Positions 1 through 8,469 of a stretch of 64,000 bases of DNA are shown here, in pieces. Both the position numbers and the translations under genes were made by a program. The DNA comes from Demequina sp. NBRC 110055. GTDB taxonomy: Bacteria; Actinomycetota; Actinomycetes; Actinomycetales; Demequinaceae. The stretch spans positions 248,001 through 312,000 of the forward strand of contig NZ_BBRL01000004.1 in NCBI RefSeq assembly GCF_002090135.1, read 5' to 3'. Position 1 is the first letter of the stretch. Each line of letters begins with the position of its first letter. The notes beneath the pieces are model-generated. The model was not told where the DNA came from. It worked only from the letters and a program-made list of their open reading frames with translations, and searched no databases.

Positions 1-1
1 C

Positions 2-382
2 TCCGTGCCCAACTACGGCGGCGACTACCCGCTGGTGCTGTCCTACGCCTCGTCCCCGCCCTCCGAGGTGACCGACGGCGAGCCCACCTCGGCCGCGCTG
101 CTCGACACGTGCTTCCGCCAGGTGGAGTACGCGGGCGTCCTCGAGGGAGCCGAGAACCCCGCGGCCGGCGAGGCCGTGATCGACTGGCTGCTCTCGGACG
201 AGTTCCAGGCAAGCGTGCCGGACAACATGTACGTCTACCCCGTCTCGTCGTCGGTGGACGTACCCGAGGCGTGGGCCGAGTACGCCCCGCTGGCCGACTC
301 CCCCCACACCATAGACCCCGCCGAGATCTCCGCGCACCGCGACGCGTACATCTCCGAGTGGACGTCCATCGTCCTCGACTGA
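2..382 (+). CDS. thiB: Thiamine ABC transporter substrate-binding protein, C-terminal part (5' end outside window)
   Basis: The reading frame is open from the first base and ends at TGA 380-382, so only the last ~126 residues are present. The fragment follows the C-terminal lobe of ThiB/TbpA closely: a VLSYASSPP stretch, a FRQVEYAGVL stretch, a DEFQASVPDNMYVYPV stretch, and the ending ISEWTSIVLD, which parallels the ISEW motif near the end of ThiB. The family binds thiamine or its phosphates outside the membrane. It lies 21 bases ahead of a ThiP-type permease and a ThiQ-type ATPase, the usual thiBPQ order. Any TPP riboswitch would lie upstream of the window and cannot be assessed. Confidence 0.88.
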   Translation, partial: SVPNYGGDYPLVLSYASSPPSEVTDGEPTSAALLDTCFRQVEYAGVLEGAENPAAGEAVIDWLLSDEFQASVPDNMYVYPVSSSVDVPEAWAEYAPLADSPHTIDPAEISAHRDAYISEWTSIVLD

Positions 383-403
383 CCCCAGGACGAGGAACGC
401 GAC

Positions 404-2041
404 ATGAGCCTGGCCGCCCGCCGCAGCCTCAGCTGGTGGCTGCTGGCGGCCGTGCCGCTCGCGTTCCTCGGCCTGTTCTTCCTGTGGCCGCTCGGCTCCG
501 TCCTGGTCCACGGCCTCTTCGACGGCGGCTTTGACGCCGCCGGCACCTGGGCGGTGCTCGCCTCGAGCCGGACGGCCGATGCCGTGGTCACCACGCTCGG
601 GTTGGCCCTCGCGGGCACGGCCGGCTCGGTCGCGCTCGGGGTGCCCTGCGCGTATGTCCTGTACCGGCTGAGATGGAGAGGTCAGCTCACCGTGCGTTCG
701 CTCGTGGCGGTGCCGTTCGTGCTGCCGACCGTGGTCGTGGCGGCCGCCTTCTCTGCCCTGCTGGGCCGCTCGGGGCCGCTGGGCTTTCTTGACCTCGACC
801 AGTCCGTCGTCGCGATCGTCGCGGCGCTGGTGTTCTACAACGTCTCCGTCGTGGTGCGCGTGGTGGGCGGCGCGTGGGCCGGGCTGGACCCGTCGCTCGG
901 GGCAGCAGCCGCGACGCTGGGCGCCGACCGCCGGCGGGTGTTCGCCCACGTCACGGTGCCGGCGCTCATGCCTGCCATCGCATCGGCCGCCTCCGTAGTC
1001 TTCTTGTTCTGCGCCACCGCGTTCGGGGTGGTGCTGGTACTCGGCGGCACGCGGGTCCGCACCCTCGAGACCGAGATCTACCTGCAGGTCAACCAGTTCC
1101 TCGACCTGCGCTCTGCGGCGGTGTTGTCGATCCTTCAGATGGCGTTCGTGGCGCTCGCGCTGTGGCTCTCGGCCGCGGCGAGGCGGCGCCGGGAGCGCGT
1201 GGCAGGAGGGCGCGCCCTCGACGGCACGCGCCCCTTCCGGGGGGCCGATGCGTGGGTCGCCCTTCCGACCCTCCTCACCCTGGGCCTGTTGCTGGCCCTC
1301 CCGCTGTACTCGCTGGTCGAGCGCTCGCTCAGGACCATCGACGGCTATGGGATTGACCACTATGTGGCGCTGTTCTCGGAGCCGGGGCGCACGGTACTAC
1401 CGGTGACCGTGGCGCAGGCGGCGGTCAACTCGCTCGTGACCGCCGCGATCGCCGCCGCCGTCGCATGCGTCGTGGGACAGCTGGTGGCGACGCTGTTGAC
1501 GCGGCGGTCACGCCGCTCCGGCGCGCTCGACGCCGTGGTGATGCTGCCGCTGGGGGTGTCCGCCGTGGTGGTCGGACTGGGCATGCTGCTCACGCTCAAC
1601 CGCCCCGTCCTCGGCATCGACCTGCGCGGGTCGTGGTGGCTGGTGCCGATGGCGCAAGCGGTGGTCGCGCTGCCGCTGGTGGTACGCACGCTCGTGCCCG
1701 CCGCGCGGGCCATCGACCCGCGCCTGCGGGCCGCGGCCGCGACGCTGGGGGCCTCGCCATGGCGGGTGTGGCTCTGGGTGGACTGGGTGCTGCTGCGCCG
1801 GGCCTTCGGGCTCGCGGTCGGGTTCGCCTTCGCGATCGCGCTGGGCGAGTTTGGCGCGACGACCTTCGTCGCGCGACCCGACCGGCCCACACTGCCCACC
1901 GCCATCTATCGGCTGCTGGGACGCCCGGGCATCGCAAACATCGGCATGGCCTTCGCCGCCGCGGTGGTGCTGGCGGTCATGACCGCGGCCATCATGATGG
2001 TGTCCGAGCGCATGCGCACGCAGGTAGGAGCTGATCTATGA
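404..2041 (+). CDS. thiP: Thiamine ABC transporter permease, two-domain type
   Basis: This 545-residue integral membrane protein has about twelve hydrophobic segments. Two binding-protein-dependent permease modules are fused in one chain. Each carries the EAA-like loop: a GAAAATLGADRRRVFAHVTVP region near residue 170 and a RAAAATLGASPWRVWLWVDW region near residue 445. That fused arrangement is the ThiP/SfuB/FbpB pattern. ThiP and iron(III) permeases look alike, so the thiamine call rests on the ThiB-like upstream neighbour. The start ATG follows a GAGGAA sequence. Its end overlaps the ATPase gene by four bases (ATGA), so the two are probably translationally coupled. Confidence 0.85.
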   Translation: MSLAARRSLSWWLLAAVPLAFLGLFFLWPLGSVLVHGLFDGGFDAAGTWAVLASSRTADAVVTTLGLALAGTAGSVALGVPCAYVLYRLRWRGQLTVRSLVAVPFVLPTVVVAAAFSALLGRSGPLGFLDLDQSVVAIVAALVFYNVSVVVRVVGGAWAGLDPSLGAAAATLGADRRRVFAHVTVPALMPAIASAASVVFLFCATAFGVVLVLGGTRVRTLETEIYLQVNQFLDLRSAAVLSILQMAFVALALWLSAAARRRRERVAGGRALDGTRPFRGADAWVALPTLLTLGLLLALPLYSLVERSLRTIDGYGIDHYVALFSEPGRTVLPVTVAQAAVNSLVTAAIAAAVACVVGQLVATLLTRRSRRSGALDAVVMLPLGVSAVVVGLGMLLTLNRPVLGIDLRGSWWLVPMAQAVVALPLVVRTLVPAARAIDPRLRAAAATLGASPWRVWLWVDWVLLRRAFGLAVGFAFAIALGEFGATTFVARPDRPTLPTAIYRLLGRPGIANIGMAFAAAVVLAVMTAAIMMVSERMRTQVGADL

Positions 2042-2688
2042 GCGGGCTGACCGTCGAGGACCTCCGGGTCGAGTACCCGGGCACGCCCCCGGTCCTGGCC
2101 GTCGACGGCGCGTCTCTCACCGTCGCGCCCGGCGAGACCGTGGCGCTGCTGGGTCCCTCGGGATGCGGCAAATCGTCGCTCTTGGGCGCGATCGTGGGAA
2201 TCGTGGAGCCCGCCGCGGGCCGCGTGCGGTGGGATGGCGAGGACGTGACGGAAGTGCCCGTGCACCGTCGCGGATTCGGTCTCGTCTTCCAGGACGGCCA
2301 GCTCTTCCCCCACCGCTCGGTGGCGCGCAACGTGGCGTTTGGGCTCGAGATGGCCGGGGTGGCGCGCGAAGAGCGTCGCGCGCGAGTCGAGGAGCTGCTC
2401 GAGATGGTAGGGCTTGCCGGGTATGGGCAGCGCGCCGTCACCGCGCTGTCCGGGGGCCAGCGTCAGCGCGTGGCGTTGGCCCGTTCGCTCGCGCCGCGGC
2501 CCAAGCTCCTGGCCCTCGACGAGCCGCTGTCCTCACTCGACGCGGACCTGCGCGCGCGACTCGCCGTCGAGGTCCGCGACATCCTGCACGCGGCCGGCAC
2601 CGCCGCGCTCGTCGTCACTCACGACCCCGCCGAGGCCGAGGCCATGGCCTCCCGCGTGCTACGCATGAGCGCGGGACGGATCCAGTAG
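2038..2688 (+). CDS. thiQ: Thiamine ABC transporter ATP-binding protein
   Basis: A 216-residue ABC ATPase. Walker A is GPSGCGKSS near residue 40, the Q-loop is FQDGQLFPH, the signature is LSGGQRQRVALARSL, Walker B is LLALDEP, and the switch histidine is in VVTHD. The short length, without the C-terminal OB-fold regulatory domain seen in iron or sugar ATPases, fits ThiQ. It starts inside the permease stop codon (ATGA overlap) and ends the thiB-thiP-thiQ operon. The next gene is convergent. Its role is to drive thiamine uptake from the cytoplasmic face. Confidence 0.85.
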   Translation: MSGLTVEDLRVEYPGTPPVLAVDGASLTVAPGETVALLGPSGCGKSSLLGAIVGIVEPAAGRVRWDGEDVTEVPVHRRGFGLVFQDGQLFPHRSVARNVAFGLEMAGVAREERRARVEELLEMVGLAGYGQRAVTALSGGQRQRVALARSLAPRPKLLALDEPLSSLDADLRARLAVEVRDILHAAGTAALVVTHDPAEAEAMASRVLRMSAGRIQ

Positions 2689-2771
2689 CACGGCTGCCGT
2701 CGTACGAGCCACGCAGTGCCCGCTGTCGCGCGAAACCGTGCGCCGAGTGGCTCCCAGGACGCTGCGGCGGC

Positions 2772-3245
2772 TCAGCAGGCGCAGGCGATCGGCGCGCCCG
2801 TCGACGACAGCGGCGCCGTGAGCGGATCGGGCGTCCGCGTCGCGTCGACCGTGACCTCGCGCCCCTCGGAGTCGAGAGTCACCGCATCGACGGGAAGTCC
2901 CTCGCGAGCCCAATATTCGAAGCCGCCGATCATCTCCTTCACCTCGTAACCGAGCTCGGAAATGATGAGCCCTGCGCGGGTGGCGCCATTGCAGCCGGGC
3001 CCCCAGCAGTAGACGACGAACCGCGTTCCCGGCGGATACGAGGGAATACGCTCCGGCATGTCGGGTTTGGCGATGTGGACGGCCCCGCGGGCGTGGCCCT
3101 GTCGCCAGGCGCGCTCGTCGCGGCTGTCAATCAGCACAAAGTCGCCGGAGCCGACCGCGGGCGCCACGTCCGACGGGTCCGTCTCGAACGCGAGCTTCGC
3201 ACGAAAGTGTGCGGCGGCAGCGGAGGTGTCGGGAGCATCGGCCAT
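2772..3245 (-). CDS. Rhodanese-like sulfurtransferase
   Basis: A single rhodanese domain of 157 residues. The N-terminal half carries the typical [22 protein letters not shown] segment, and the predicted active-site loop is [11 protein letters not shown] with C80 as the likely persulfide cysteine and a second cysteine at 85. The C-terminus ends in a small cysteine pair (C-A-C). Proteins with this GPGCNGA loop are often annotated as rhodanese-domain hydrolase-associated or stress proteins. Substrate is unknown. It is monocistronic, convergent with thiQ and divergent from the heat-shock operon, with 232 bases between its start and dnaK. Confidence 0.85.
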   Translation of the reverse strand: MADAPDTSAAAAHFRAKLAFETDPSDVAPAVGSGDFVLIDSRDERAWRQGHARGAVHIAKPDMPERIPSYPPGTRFVVYCWGPGCNGATRAGLIISELGYEVKEMIGGFEYWAREGLPVDAVTLDSEGREVTVDATRTPDPLTAPLSSTGAPIACAC

Positions 3246-3326
3246 GGCGCCAACCTATCCCCGCACCCTGGTGCCTGTCAGCGAAAAACCGGCGCCGGCA
3301 TCGGCCGCAGCAACACAAAACGCAAG

Positions 3327-3349
3327 AGTTGAGCAGAGTTCACTCAACT
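3327..3349. promoter_or_regulatory. HAIR-type HspR operator 1
   Basis: AGTTGAG-N9-CTCAACT is a perfect 7-base inverted repeat whose core TTGAG-N9-CTCAA matches the HAIR consensus (CTTGAGT-N7-ACTCAAG). It lies upstream of the -35 box at 3364 ahead of dnaK. HspR itself is the last gene of the operon, so autoregulation through this site is the expected mechanism. Confidence 0.88.
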
Positions 3350-3363
3350 TTTGCCGCGCCGGC

Positions 3364-3391
3364 TTGACATCCGCGACGCCGCGAGCATACT
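3364..3391 (+). promoter_or_regulatory. dnaK operon promoter
   Basis: A consensus -35 box TTGACA lies at 3364-3369. After a 16-base spacer comes a -10-like CATACT at 3386-3391. The -10 box runs directly into the second HAIR element, so repressor bound there would block polymerase. The leader to the dnaK ATG is roughly 80 bases. Confidence 0.75.
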
Positions 3392-3411
3392 TGAGCGTAG
3401 GCGGCTCAACT
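3389..3411. promoter_or_regulatory. HAIR-type HspR operator 2
   Basis: ACTTGAG-N9-CTCAACT, core TTGAG-N9-CTCAA at 3391-3409, overlaps the -10 region of the dnaK promoter. Its spacing is identical to operator 1, and the two sites bracket the promoter with centres about 62 bases apart. Confidence 0.85.
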
Positions 3412-3477
3412 CCGATGGAGCCGGCGACAACTCAGGCCAGGGCCCCGGCCCCGGCCGCATCACAAGGAGGACATCTC

Positions 3478-5349
3478 ATGGCACGAGCAGTCGGTATCGA
3501 CCTCGGCACCACCAACTCGGTGGTGACCGTCCTGGAGGGCGGCGAGCCCACCGTCATCGCGAACGCCGAGGGCGCCCGCACCACCCCGTCGGTGGTCGCG
3601 TTCTCGAAGACCGGCGAGGTCCTGGTGGGCGAGATCGCCAAGCGCCAGGCCGTCACCAACGTCGACCGCACGATCACCTCGGTCAAGCGCCACATGGGCA
3701 CCGACTGGTCGACGGAGATCGACGACAAGAAGTACACCGCGCAGGAGATCTCGGCCCGCATCCTGGGCAAGCTCAAGCGCGACGCCGAGGAGTACCTGGG
3801 CGAGAAGGTGACCGAGGCGGTCATCACGGTCCCCGCGTACTTCAACGACGCCGAGCGCCAGGCCACCAAGGACGCCGGCGAGATTGCGGGCCTCAAGGTC
3901 CAGCGCATCGTCAACGAGCCCACCGCCGCGGCCCTCGCCTACGGCCTGGACAAGGGCAAGGAAGACGAGCTCATCCTGGTCTTCGACCTGGGTGGCGGCA
4001 CGTTCGACGTCTCGCTCCTCGAGGTCGGTAAGGACGAGGACGACTTCTCGACCATCCAGGTGCGCGCCACGGCCGGTGACAACCGCCTGGGCGGCGACGA
4101 CTGGGACCAGCGCATCGTCGACCACCTCATCAAGGAGGTCAAGAACACCGAGGGCGTGGACCTGTCCAAGGACAAGGCCGCCGTCCAGCGTCTGCGCGAG
4201 GCCTCGGAGCAGGCCAAGAAGGAGCTGTCGAGCGCGACCAGCACCAACATCTCGCTGCAGTACCTGAGCATCGGCGAGAACGGCCCGGTCCACCTGGACA
4301 CCCGCCTCACCCGTGCGCAGTTCCAGCAGATGACCTCGGACCTCATCGAGCGCACCAAGGCGCCGTTCCACCAGGTCATCAAGGACGCCGGCATCCAGCT
4401 GTCGCAGATCGACCACGTGGTCCTCGTCGGCGGTTCGACCCGCATGCCCGCGGTCACCGACGTCGTCAAGGAGCTCACGGGCGGCCGGGAGCCCAACAAG
4501 GGCGTGAACCCGGACGAGGTCGTCGCCGTCGGCGCCGCCCTCCAGGCCGGTGTCATCTCGGGTGAGCGCAAGGACGTCCTGCTTATCGACGTCACCCCGC
4601 TGAGCCTCGGCATCGAGACCAAGGGCGGCGTGATGACCACGCTGATCGAGCGCAACACCGCGATCCCCACGAAGTCGTCGGAGGTCTTCTCGACCGCCGA
4701 GGACAACCAGCCCTCCGTGCTGGTGCAGGTCTACCAGGGTGAGCGCCAGTTCGCCCGCGACAACAAGCTGCTGGGCACCTTCGAGCTGGGCGGCATCGCG
4801 CCGGCCCCCCGCGGCGTGCCGCAGATCGAGGTCACGTTCGACATCGACGCCAACGGCATTGTGCACGTGGGCGCCAAGGACCGTGGCACCGGCAAGGAGC
4901 AGTCGATCACCGTCACCGGCGGCTCGGCCCTGTCCAAGGACGACATCGAGCAGATGATCAAGGACGCCGAGGAGCACGAGGCCGAGGACAAGAAGCGTCG
5001 CGAGGACCAGGACACCCGCAACAACGCGGAGACCTTCGCCTACTCGACCGAGAAGATCCTGTCCGAGAACGAGGACAAGGTTCCCGCCGAGGTGGCCGAC
5101 GACGTCAAGACCGCGATCGCCGACGTGAAGACGGCACTCGAGGGCGACGATGTCGACGACATCAAGGCCAAGCACGACGTGCTGGTCGAGAAGGCGCAGA
5201 AGATCGGCGAGGCCGTCTACGCGGCCCAGGCCGCCGAGGCCGAGGCGGGCGAGGCTCCCGCCGATGGCTCCGCCGACAACGCCACCGAGTCGCAGGACGA
5301 CGACGTCGTGGACGCCGAGATCGTCGACGACGAAAACGACAAAAAGTAG
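3478..5349 (+). CDS. dnaK: Chaperone DnaK (Hsp70)
   Basis: A 623-residue Hsp70. The ATPase domain begins [10 protein letters not shown] (residues 5-14), has [17 protein letters not shown], the phosphate loop [11 protein letters not shown], and [11 protein letters not shown]. The substrate domain starts after the [17 protein letters not shown] linker, and the acidic tail ends in a [12 protein letters not shown] stretch typical of DnaK. The start at 3478 is fixed by AAGGAGG at 3463-3469; the frame is open further upstream but has no such site. It is the first gene of dnaK-grpE-dnaJ-hspR and is controlled by two HAIR operators. A 13-base-pair hairpin follows the stop. Confidence 0.98.
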   Translation: MARAVGIDLGTTNSVVTVLEGGEPTVIANAEGARTTPSVVAFSKTGEVLVGEIAKRQAVTNVDRTITSVKRHMGTDWSTEIDDKKYTAQEISARILGKLKRDAEEYLGEKVTEAVITVPAYFNDAERQATKDAGEIAGLKVQRIVNEPTAAALAYGLDKGKEDELILVFDLGGGTFDVSLLEVGKDEDDFSTIQVRATAGDNRLGGDDWDQRIVDHLIKEVKNTEGVDLSKDKAAVQRLREASEQAKKELSSATSTNISLQYLSIGENGPVHLDTRLTRAQFQQMTSDLIERTKAPFHQVIKDAGIQLSQIDHVVLVGGSTRMPAVTDVVKELTGGREPNKGVNPDEVVAVGAALQAGVISGERKDVLLIDVTPLSLGIETKGGVMTTLIERNTAIPTKSSEVFSTAEDNQPSVLVQVYQGERQFARDNKLLGTFELGGIAPAPRGVPQIEVTFDIDANGIVHVGAKDRGTGKEQSITVTGGSALSKDDIEQMIKDAEEHEAEDKKRREDQDTRNNAETFAYSTEKILSENEDKVPAEVADDVKTAIADVKTALEGDDVDDIKAKHDVLVEKAQKIGEAVYAAQAAEAEAGEAPADGSADNATESQDDDVVDAEIVDDENDKK

Positions 5350-5360
5350 CGAACCCCGTG

Positions 5361-5391
5361 GGCGGGCGGCCGATGCGTTCGGTCGCCCGCC
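5361..5391 (+). terminator. Intra-operon hairpin between dnaK and grpE
   Basis: A 13-base stem (5361-5373 with 5379-5391, one G-T pair) closes a 5-base loop. It has no T-run, so it is more likely a partial terminator or an mRNA 3'-end stabiliser that raises dnaK over grpE/dnaJ than a full stop. It includes one GGCCGATG motif (5368-5375). Confidence 0.6.
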
Positions 5392-5415
5392 GCGGTCGCT
5401 CACGGAAGGCGTGAC

Positions 5416-5985
5416 ATGACTGACACCAACCCCCAGCCCGAGCGCGACGACCAGGACCCCCTGGCCGAGGCCGAGTCGATCATCAACGACGAGGCCGCGC
5501 GTGCCGAGTCGGAGACGGCCGAGACCGACGCCGAGGGCGACGAGTTCGACACCGACCTCGCCCGCGCCGAGGCCCGAGCGGAGGAGAACTTCGCCGACCT
5601 TCAGCGCCTCCAGGCCGAGTTCGTCAACTACCGCAAGCGCGTGGAGCGCGACCGCGAGGCCGCAGCGACGCAACACACCGCCAAGGTGGTCGAGCAGCTG
5701 ATCCCCGTCCTCGACGACATCGCCGCGGCGCGTGAACACGGTGACCTCTCGGAGGGCCCGTTCGCGTCGATCGCCGTGAAGCTCGAGGAGTCCCTGGGAC
5801 GCCTCGGCTGGTCGAGCTTCGGCGCCGTCGGCGACGAGTTCGACCCCCAGGTTCACGAGGCCCTCACCTCGCAGCCCTCGGCCGACGTGACCGTCCCGAC
5901 GGTCCAGTTGGTGGCCCAGCCCGGCCACCGCATCGGCGATCGGGTGGTGCGCCCCGCGCGCGTCATCGTCGCCCAGCCCGAGTAA
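5416..5985 (+). CDS. grpE: Nucleotide exchange factor GrpE
   Basis: A 189-residue GrpE. The first ~60 residues are acidic and low in complexity. A helical stretch follows ([29 protein letters not shown]), then the beta-domain with [17 protein letters not shown] and the closing [17 protein letters not shown] motif, both diagnostic of GrpE. It releases ADP from DnaK. ATG at 5416 is preceded by GGAAGGCG. It lies 66 bases after dnaK and 23 before dnaJ, in the HspR-controlled operon. Confidence 0.96.
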   Translation: MTDTNPQPERDDQDPLAEAESIINDEAARAESETAETDAEGDEFDTDLARAEARAEENFADLQRLQAEFVNYRKRVERDREAAATQHTAKVVEQLIPVLDDIAAAREHGDLSEGPFASIAVKLEESLGRLGWSSFGAVGDEFDPQVHEALTSQPSADVTVPTVQLVAQPGHRIGDRVVRPARVIVAQPE

Positions 5986-6008
5986 CCCACTCCAGGAAGG
6001 AGACGCCC

Positions 6009-6974
6009 GTGTCCAGTCAGGACTGGTTCACCAAAGACTTCTACGCGACGCTCGGCGTCTCCAAGGACGCCTCCCCCGAGGACGTCAAGAAGGCCTACCG
6101 TCGGCTCGCCCGCGACCTGCACCCCGACCGCAACCCCGGCGACGCCAGCGCCGAGCAGCGGTTCAAGGACGTGGGCGAGGCCTACGGCGTGCTGTCCGAC
6201 AAGGAGCAGCGCCAGCAGTACGACGCCATCCGCGCGATGGGTGGCGGCGGTCCGCGCTTCCAGGCGGGAGCCGGCGGCGCGGGCAACGGCGGCTTCGAGG
6301 ACGTCTTCTCGTCGATGTTCGGTGGCGGTGGCGCCAGCCGTGCGGGCGGTCAGCAGTACCGCGCGCAGGGGTTCGAGGACGTGCTGTCCAACATGTTCGG
6401 TGGCGGCGGCTTCCAGCGCGGGCCTCAGAAGGGCTCCGACGTGGCCGCGGCGACGGAGGTGTCGTTCCGCCAGGCGGCATTCGGCGACACCATCACGCTG
6501 CGCACCTCCACGGGCACCGTGAAGACCCGCCTGCCCGCGGGCGTCACCGACGGGCAGAAGATCCGCATCGCGGGCAAGGGCCGCCCCGGCACCCACGGTG
6601 GGCCCGCCGGCGACCTCATCCTCACCGTGCGCGTAGGCAAGCACCCGGTCTTCACCGCTGACGGCAAGAACCTGCGCATGAACCTCCCCGTGACCTTCGA
6701 CGAGGCGGCGCTGGGCGCGACCGTCGAGGTACCCACGCTCGACGGCGACCGGGTCAAGGTGAAGGTCGCCGCGGGCACCAACTCGGGCACCACGCTGCGC
6801 GTCAAGGGCCGCGGTATCACCACCAAGCAGGGCACCGGTGACCTCCTCGTCACCGTCCAGGTCGCGGTGCCCAGCAAGCTCAGCCGCAAGGCCAAGGAGG
6901 CCCTGCAGGCCTTCGCACTGGCCGATGCGTCGCACGACCCGCGCTCGAGCCTCTACGACGACGCGGCCAAGTAG
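6009..6974 (+). CDS. dnaJ: DnaJ-type co-chaperone lacking the zinc-finger domain
   Basis: A 321-residue J-protein starting at GTG 6009 behind AAGGAG. The J domain (about residues 9-75) has HPD at 38-40. A Gly/Phe-rich region follows with two FEDVxSxMFGGGG repeats, and then the two C-terminal substrate-binding beta-domains ([19 protein letters not shown] onward). The four CxxCxGxG repeats of classical DnaJ are absent, which explains the short length compared with the ~370-390 residues of full DnaJ. It is the third gene of the dnaK operon and stimulates DnaK ATPase activity. By architecture it resembles DnaJ2/CbpA-type proteins. Confidence 0.93.
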   Translation: MSSQDWFTKDFYATLGVSKDASPEDVKKAYRRLARDLHPDRNPGDASAEQRFKDVGEAYGVLSDKEQRQQYDAIRAMGGGGPRFQAGAGGAGNGGFEDVFSSMFGGGGASRAGGQQYRAQGFEDVLSNMFGGGGFQRGPQKGSDVAAATEVSFRQAAFGDTITLRTSTGTVKTRLPAGVTDGQKIRIAGKGRPGTHGGPAGDLILTVRVGKHPVFTADGKNLRMNLPVTFDEAALGATVEVPTLDGDRVKVKVAAGTNSGTTLRVKGRGITTKQGTGDLLVTVQVAVPSKLSRKAKEALQAFALADASHDPRSSLYDDAAK

Positions 6975-7011
6975 CGAGAGACTCTTTCACGAGAGCCTGA
7001 AAGGAGGACGC

Positions 7012-7428
7012 ATGGAACGCCCCGACGTGGACGAGCCCGTCTTCCTCATCTCCGCCGCCGCGGAGCTCGCCGGAATGCACGCCCAGACGCTTCGCCAGTA
7101 CGACCGCCTGGGCCTCGTCGTACCGCGCCGGCGTCCCGGCGGCGGACGCCGCTATTCGCTACGGGACGTGGCGACCCTGCGTGAGATTCAACGCATGAGT
7201 CAGGACGAGGGCATCAACCTCGCCGGCATCAAGCGCATCCTGTTGCTCCAGCACCGCGTGGACCGTCTCGAGGCCGAGGTGGAGAAGCTGCGCCCGCGTG
7301 CCGACGTGGGCTCGCGCATCTTCACCACCGGCCCCACCGGCTCCGTCGTGATCGTCGAGCGCGGTCGCCGCGCCTCGCGCGACGAGGGACGCTCGCTCGT
7401 GGTGTGGCGAGGCGGCTTCGGCGAGTAG
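7012..7428 (+). CDS. hspR: Heat-shock repressor HspR (MerR family)
   Basis: A 138-residue MerR-type regulator. The winged HTH (about residues 10-75) includes ISAAAELAGMHAQTLRQYDRLGLV and a GGGRRYSLRDVATLREIQRM segment, and a short helical region QHRVDRLEAEVEKL follows. This matches HspR, which binds HAIR palindromes with DnaK as corepressor. The start at 7012 is chosen because AAAGGAGG lies just ahead. It closes the dnaK operon, whose promoter carries two HAIR sites, giving a feedback loop. A strong terminator follows. Confidence 0.95.
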   Translation: MERPDVDEPVFLISAAAELAGMHAQTLRQYDRLGLVVPRRRPGGGRRYSLRDVATLREIQRMSQDEGINLAGIKRILLLQHRVDRLEAEVEKLRPRADVGSRIFTTGPTGSVVIVERGRRASRDEGRSLVVWRGGFGE

Positions 7429-7474
7429 AAGGCCGATGCCATGCCTGGGTGCGCCGGCAGTCCGAGGAAAACGC

Positions 7475-7511
7475 GGGGCCCGGTACCGCCCTCAGCTCGG
7501 TACCGGGCCCC
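7475..7511. terminator. Bidirectional terminator between hspR and the GGDEF-like gene
   Basis: A perfect 13-base stem GGGGCCCGGTACC / GGTACCGGGCCCC with an 11-base loop lies between two convergent genes. There is no clear T-run on either side. Confidence 0.82.
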
Positions 7512-7527
7512 GGCCCCCTGCCTCCCC

Positions 7528-8295
7528 TCAGCGTTGGAGTGAATCCACCAACTCTTGGGCGTAGGAGTGGGTGGTCGGAAGCGACTCCACCCATAACCGC
7601 GCCGGCTGGCGCGTGAGATTGCCGACCTGTGTTGCCACGGAGCGCTGAATGATGTGGTCGCGCAGCATCGCGAGCGACTCTCCCAGTTGCGCGTCACGAA
7701 GGATGAGCACCGCGTACAGGCCGTCCCCCAACCGCGCGATCGGGTGGCCGGGACCGTAGGCGGAGCGCAGGGCCTCGCCGATGGTCGCGTTGCGCGCCAT
7801 GCGCTGCCACGGGTCATCGCTGTCGAGGCTGACATCCACCATCACGAGCGCGTGGGTGGTCGGCACCGAGGTTCCCCACCGCATCGCGTCGCCATACACC
7901 TCGGCCAGACGCTGCACGAGGTACTCGGGAGTCCCCAGACCCGATTCCGCGTCCGTCATCGCGGGTGCGACGCTCGCGGCCGAGTCCCCCTCGGTCCATC
8001 CCTCGCACAACGCGCGCAGCGTGCGAATCGGTGCGGAGGCAAAACCCGCAGCCTTGAACAGCACCGCCATGTCATCGATCGCCTCGGTGATCCCCACGCC
8101 CACGGCCGAGCGTGCCTGGCCCAGGCGGAAGGCGGCCGGTGCGGTGTCGAGGCGGGCGTCGAGGGCCTCGACGAGCGCCTCCGCCGCAGGCGTGTACCAG
8201 TCACCCGGGCGGCGCCACACGGTCTGCACGCTCGTGGATTGCCACGAGCGCAGCAGCGCCGCGGCGGGGGCGCCTGGGGTGCTGATGTCGGTCAT
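7528..8295 (-). CDS. Conserved protein with a degenerate GGDEF-like domain
   Basis: A soluble 255-residue protein of uncertain role. The middle contains ESGLGTPEYLVQRLAEVYGDA, which resembles the D-x-LTGLxxxxxLxxRL opening of GGDEF domains. The later ARLGDGLYAVLI stretch sits where the GGDEF active-site loop would be, but the catalytic residues are missing. It is therefore probably not a diguanylate cyclase; it could be a sensor or regulatory relic. No signal peptide or membrane helix is visible. It diverges from the sigma-factor fusion gene at 8470 across 174 bases, so joint regulation is possible. The fold assignment is an inference from short motifs. Confidence 0.55.
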   Translation of the reverse strand: MTDISTPGAPAAALLRSWQSTSVQTVWRRPGDWYTPAAEALVEALDARLDTAPAAFRLGQARSAVGVGITEAIDDMAVLFKAAGFASAPIRTLRALCEGWTEGDSAASVAPAMTDAESGLGTPEYLVQRLAEVYGDAMRWGTSVPTTHALVMVDVSLDSDDPWQRMARNATIGEALRSAYGPGHPIARLGDGLYAVLILRDAQLGESLAMLRDHIIQRSVATQVGNLTRQPARLWVESLPTTHSYAQELVDSLQR

Positions 8296-8411
8296 GCCAC
8301 GTGAGAGGGGTGACTCAGACGATCATGACGCGACTTGCGAAGAATTTTTCTGGCCACACCTCAAGCACCGGCCGATGGACGGTGTGGCGGGTGCCACGTT
8401 GCGCTTGCTTT

Positions 8412-8424
8412 TGACCACTGGTCA
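8412..8424. promoter_or_regulatory. Palindrome over the putative promoter of the sigma-factor fusion gene
   Basis: TGACCACTGGTCA has 6-base perfect arms around one central base. It overlaps a -35-like TTGACC at 8411-8416. A second dyad, CGATAG-N6-CTATCG (8431-8448), follows at the expected -10/+1 position. The two together look like operator and start region for the gene at 8470. Confidence 0.45.
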
Positions 8425-8469
8425 CAGGGACGATAGGGGCCACTATCGCCATGAACGGGACTGAGGGCC

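Noticed and set aside
1..403. TPP riboswitch for the thiamine operon
   Set aside because: The operon start lies outside the window; nothing resembling the THI element is present between the genes seen.
2706..2753. GAGCCAC...GTGGCTC dyad between thiQ and the rhodanese gene
   Set aside because: Only seven pairs with a 34-base loop and no T-run; too weak to call a terminator.
3460..5928. 822-codon open frame on the minus strand across dnaK and grpE
   Set aside because: It is antisense to two certain genes, is made of low-complexity Leu/Val/Gly/Asp-rich sequence, and arises because high GC third positions leave few stop codons on the opposite strand.
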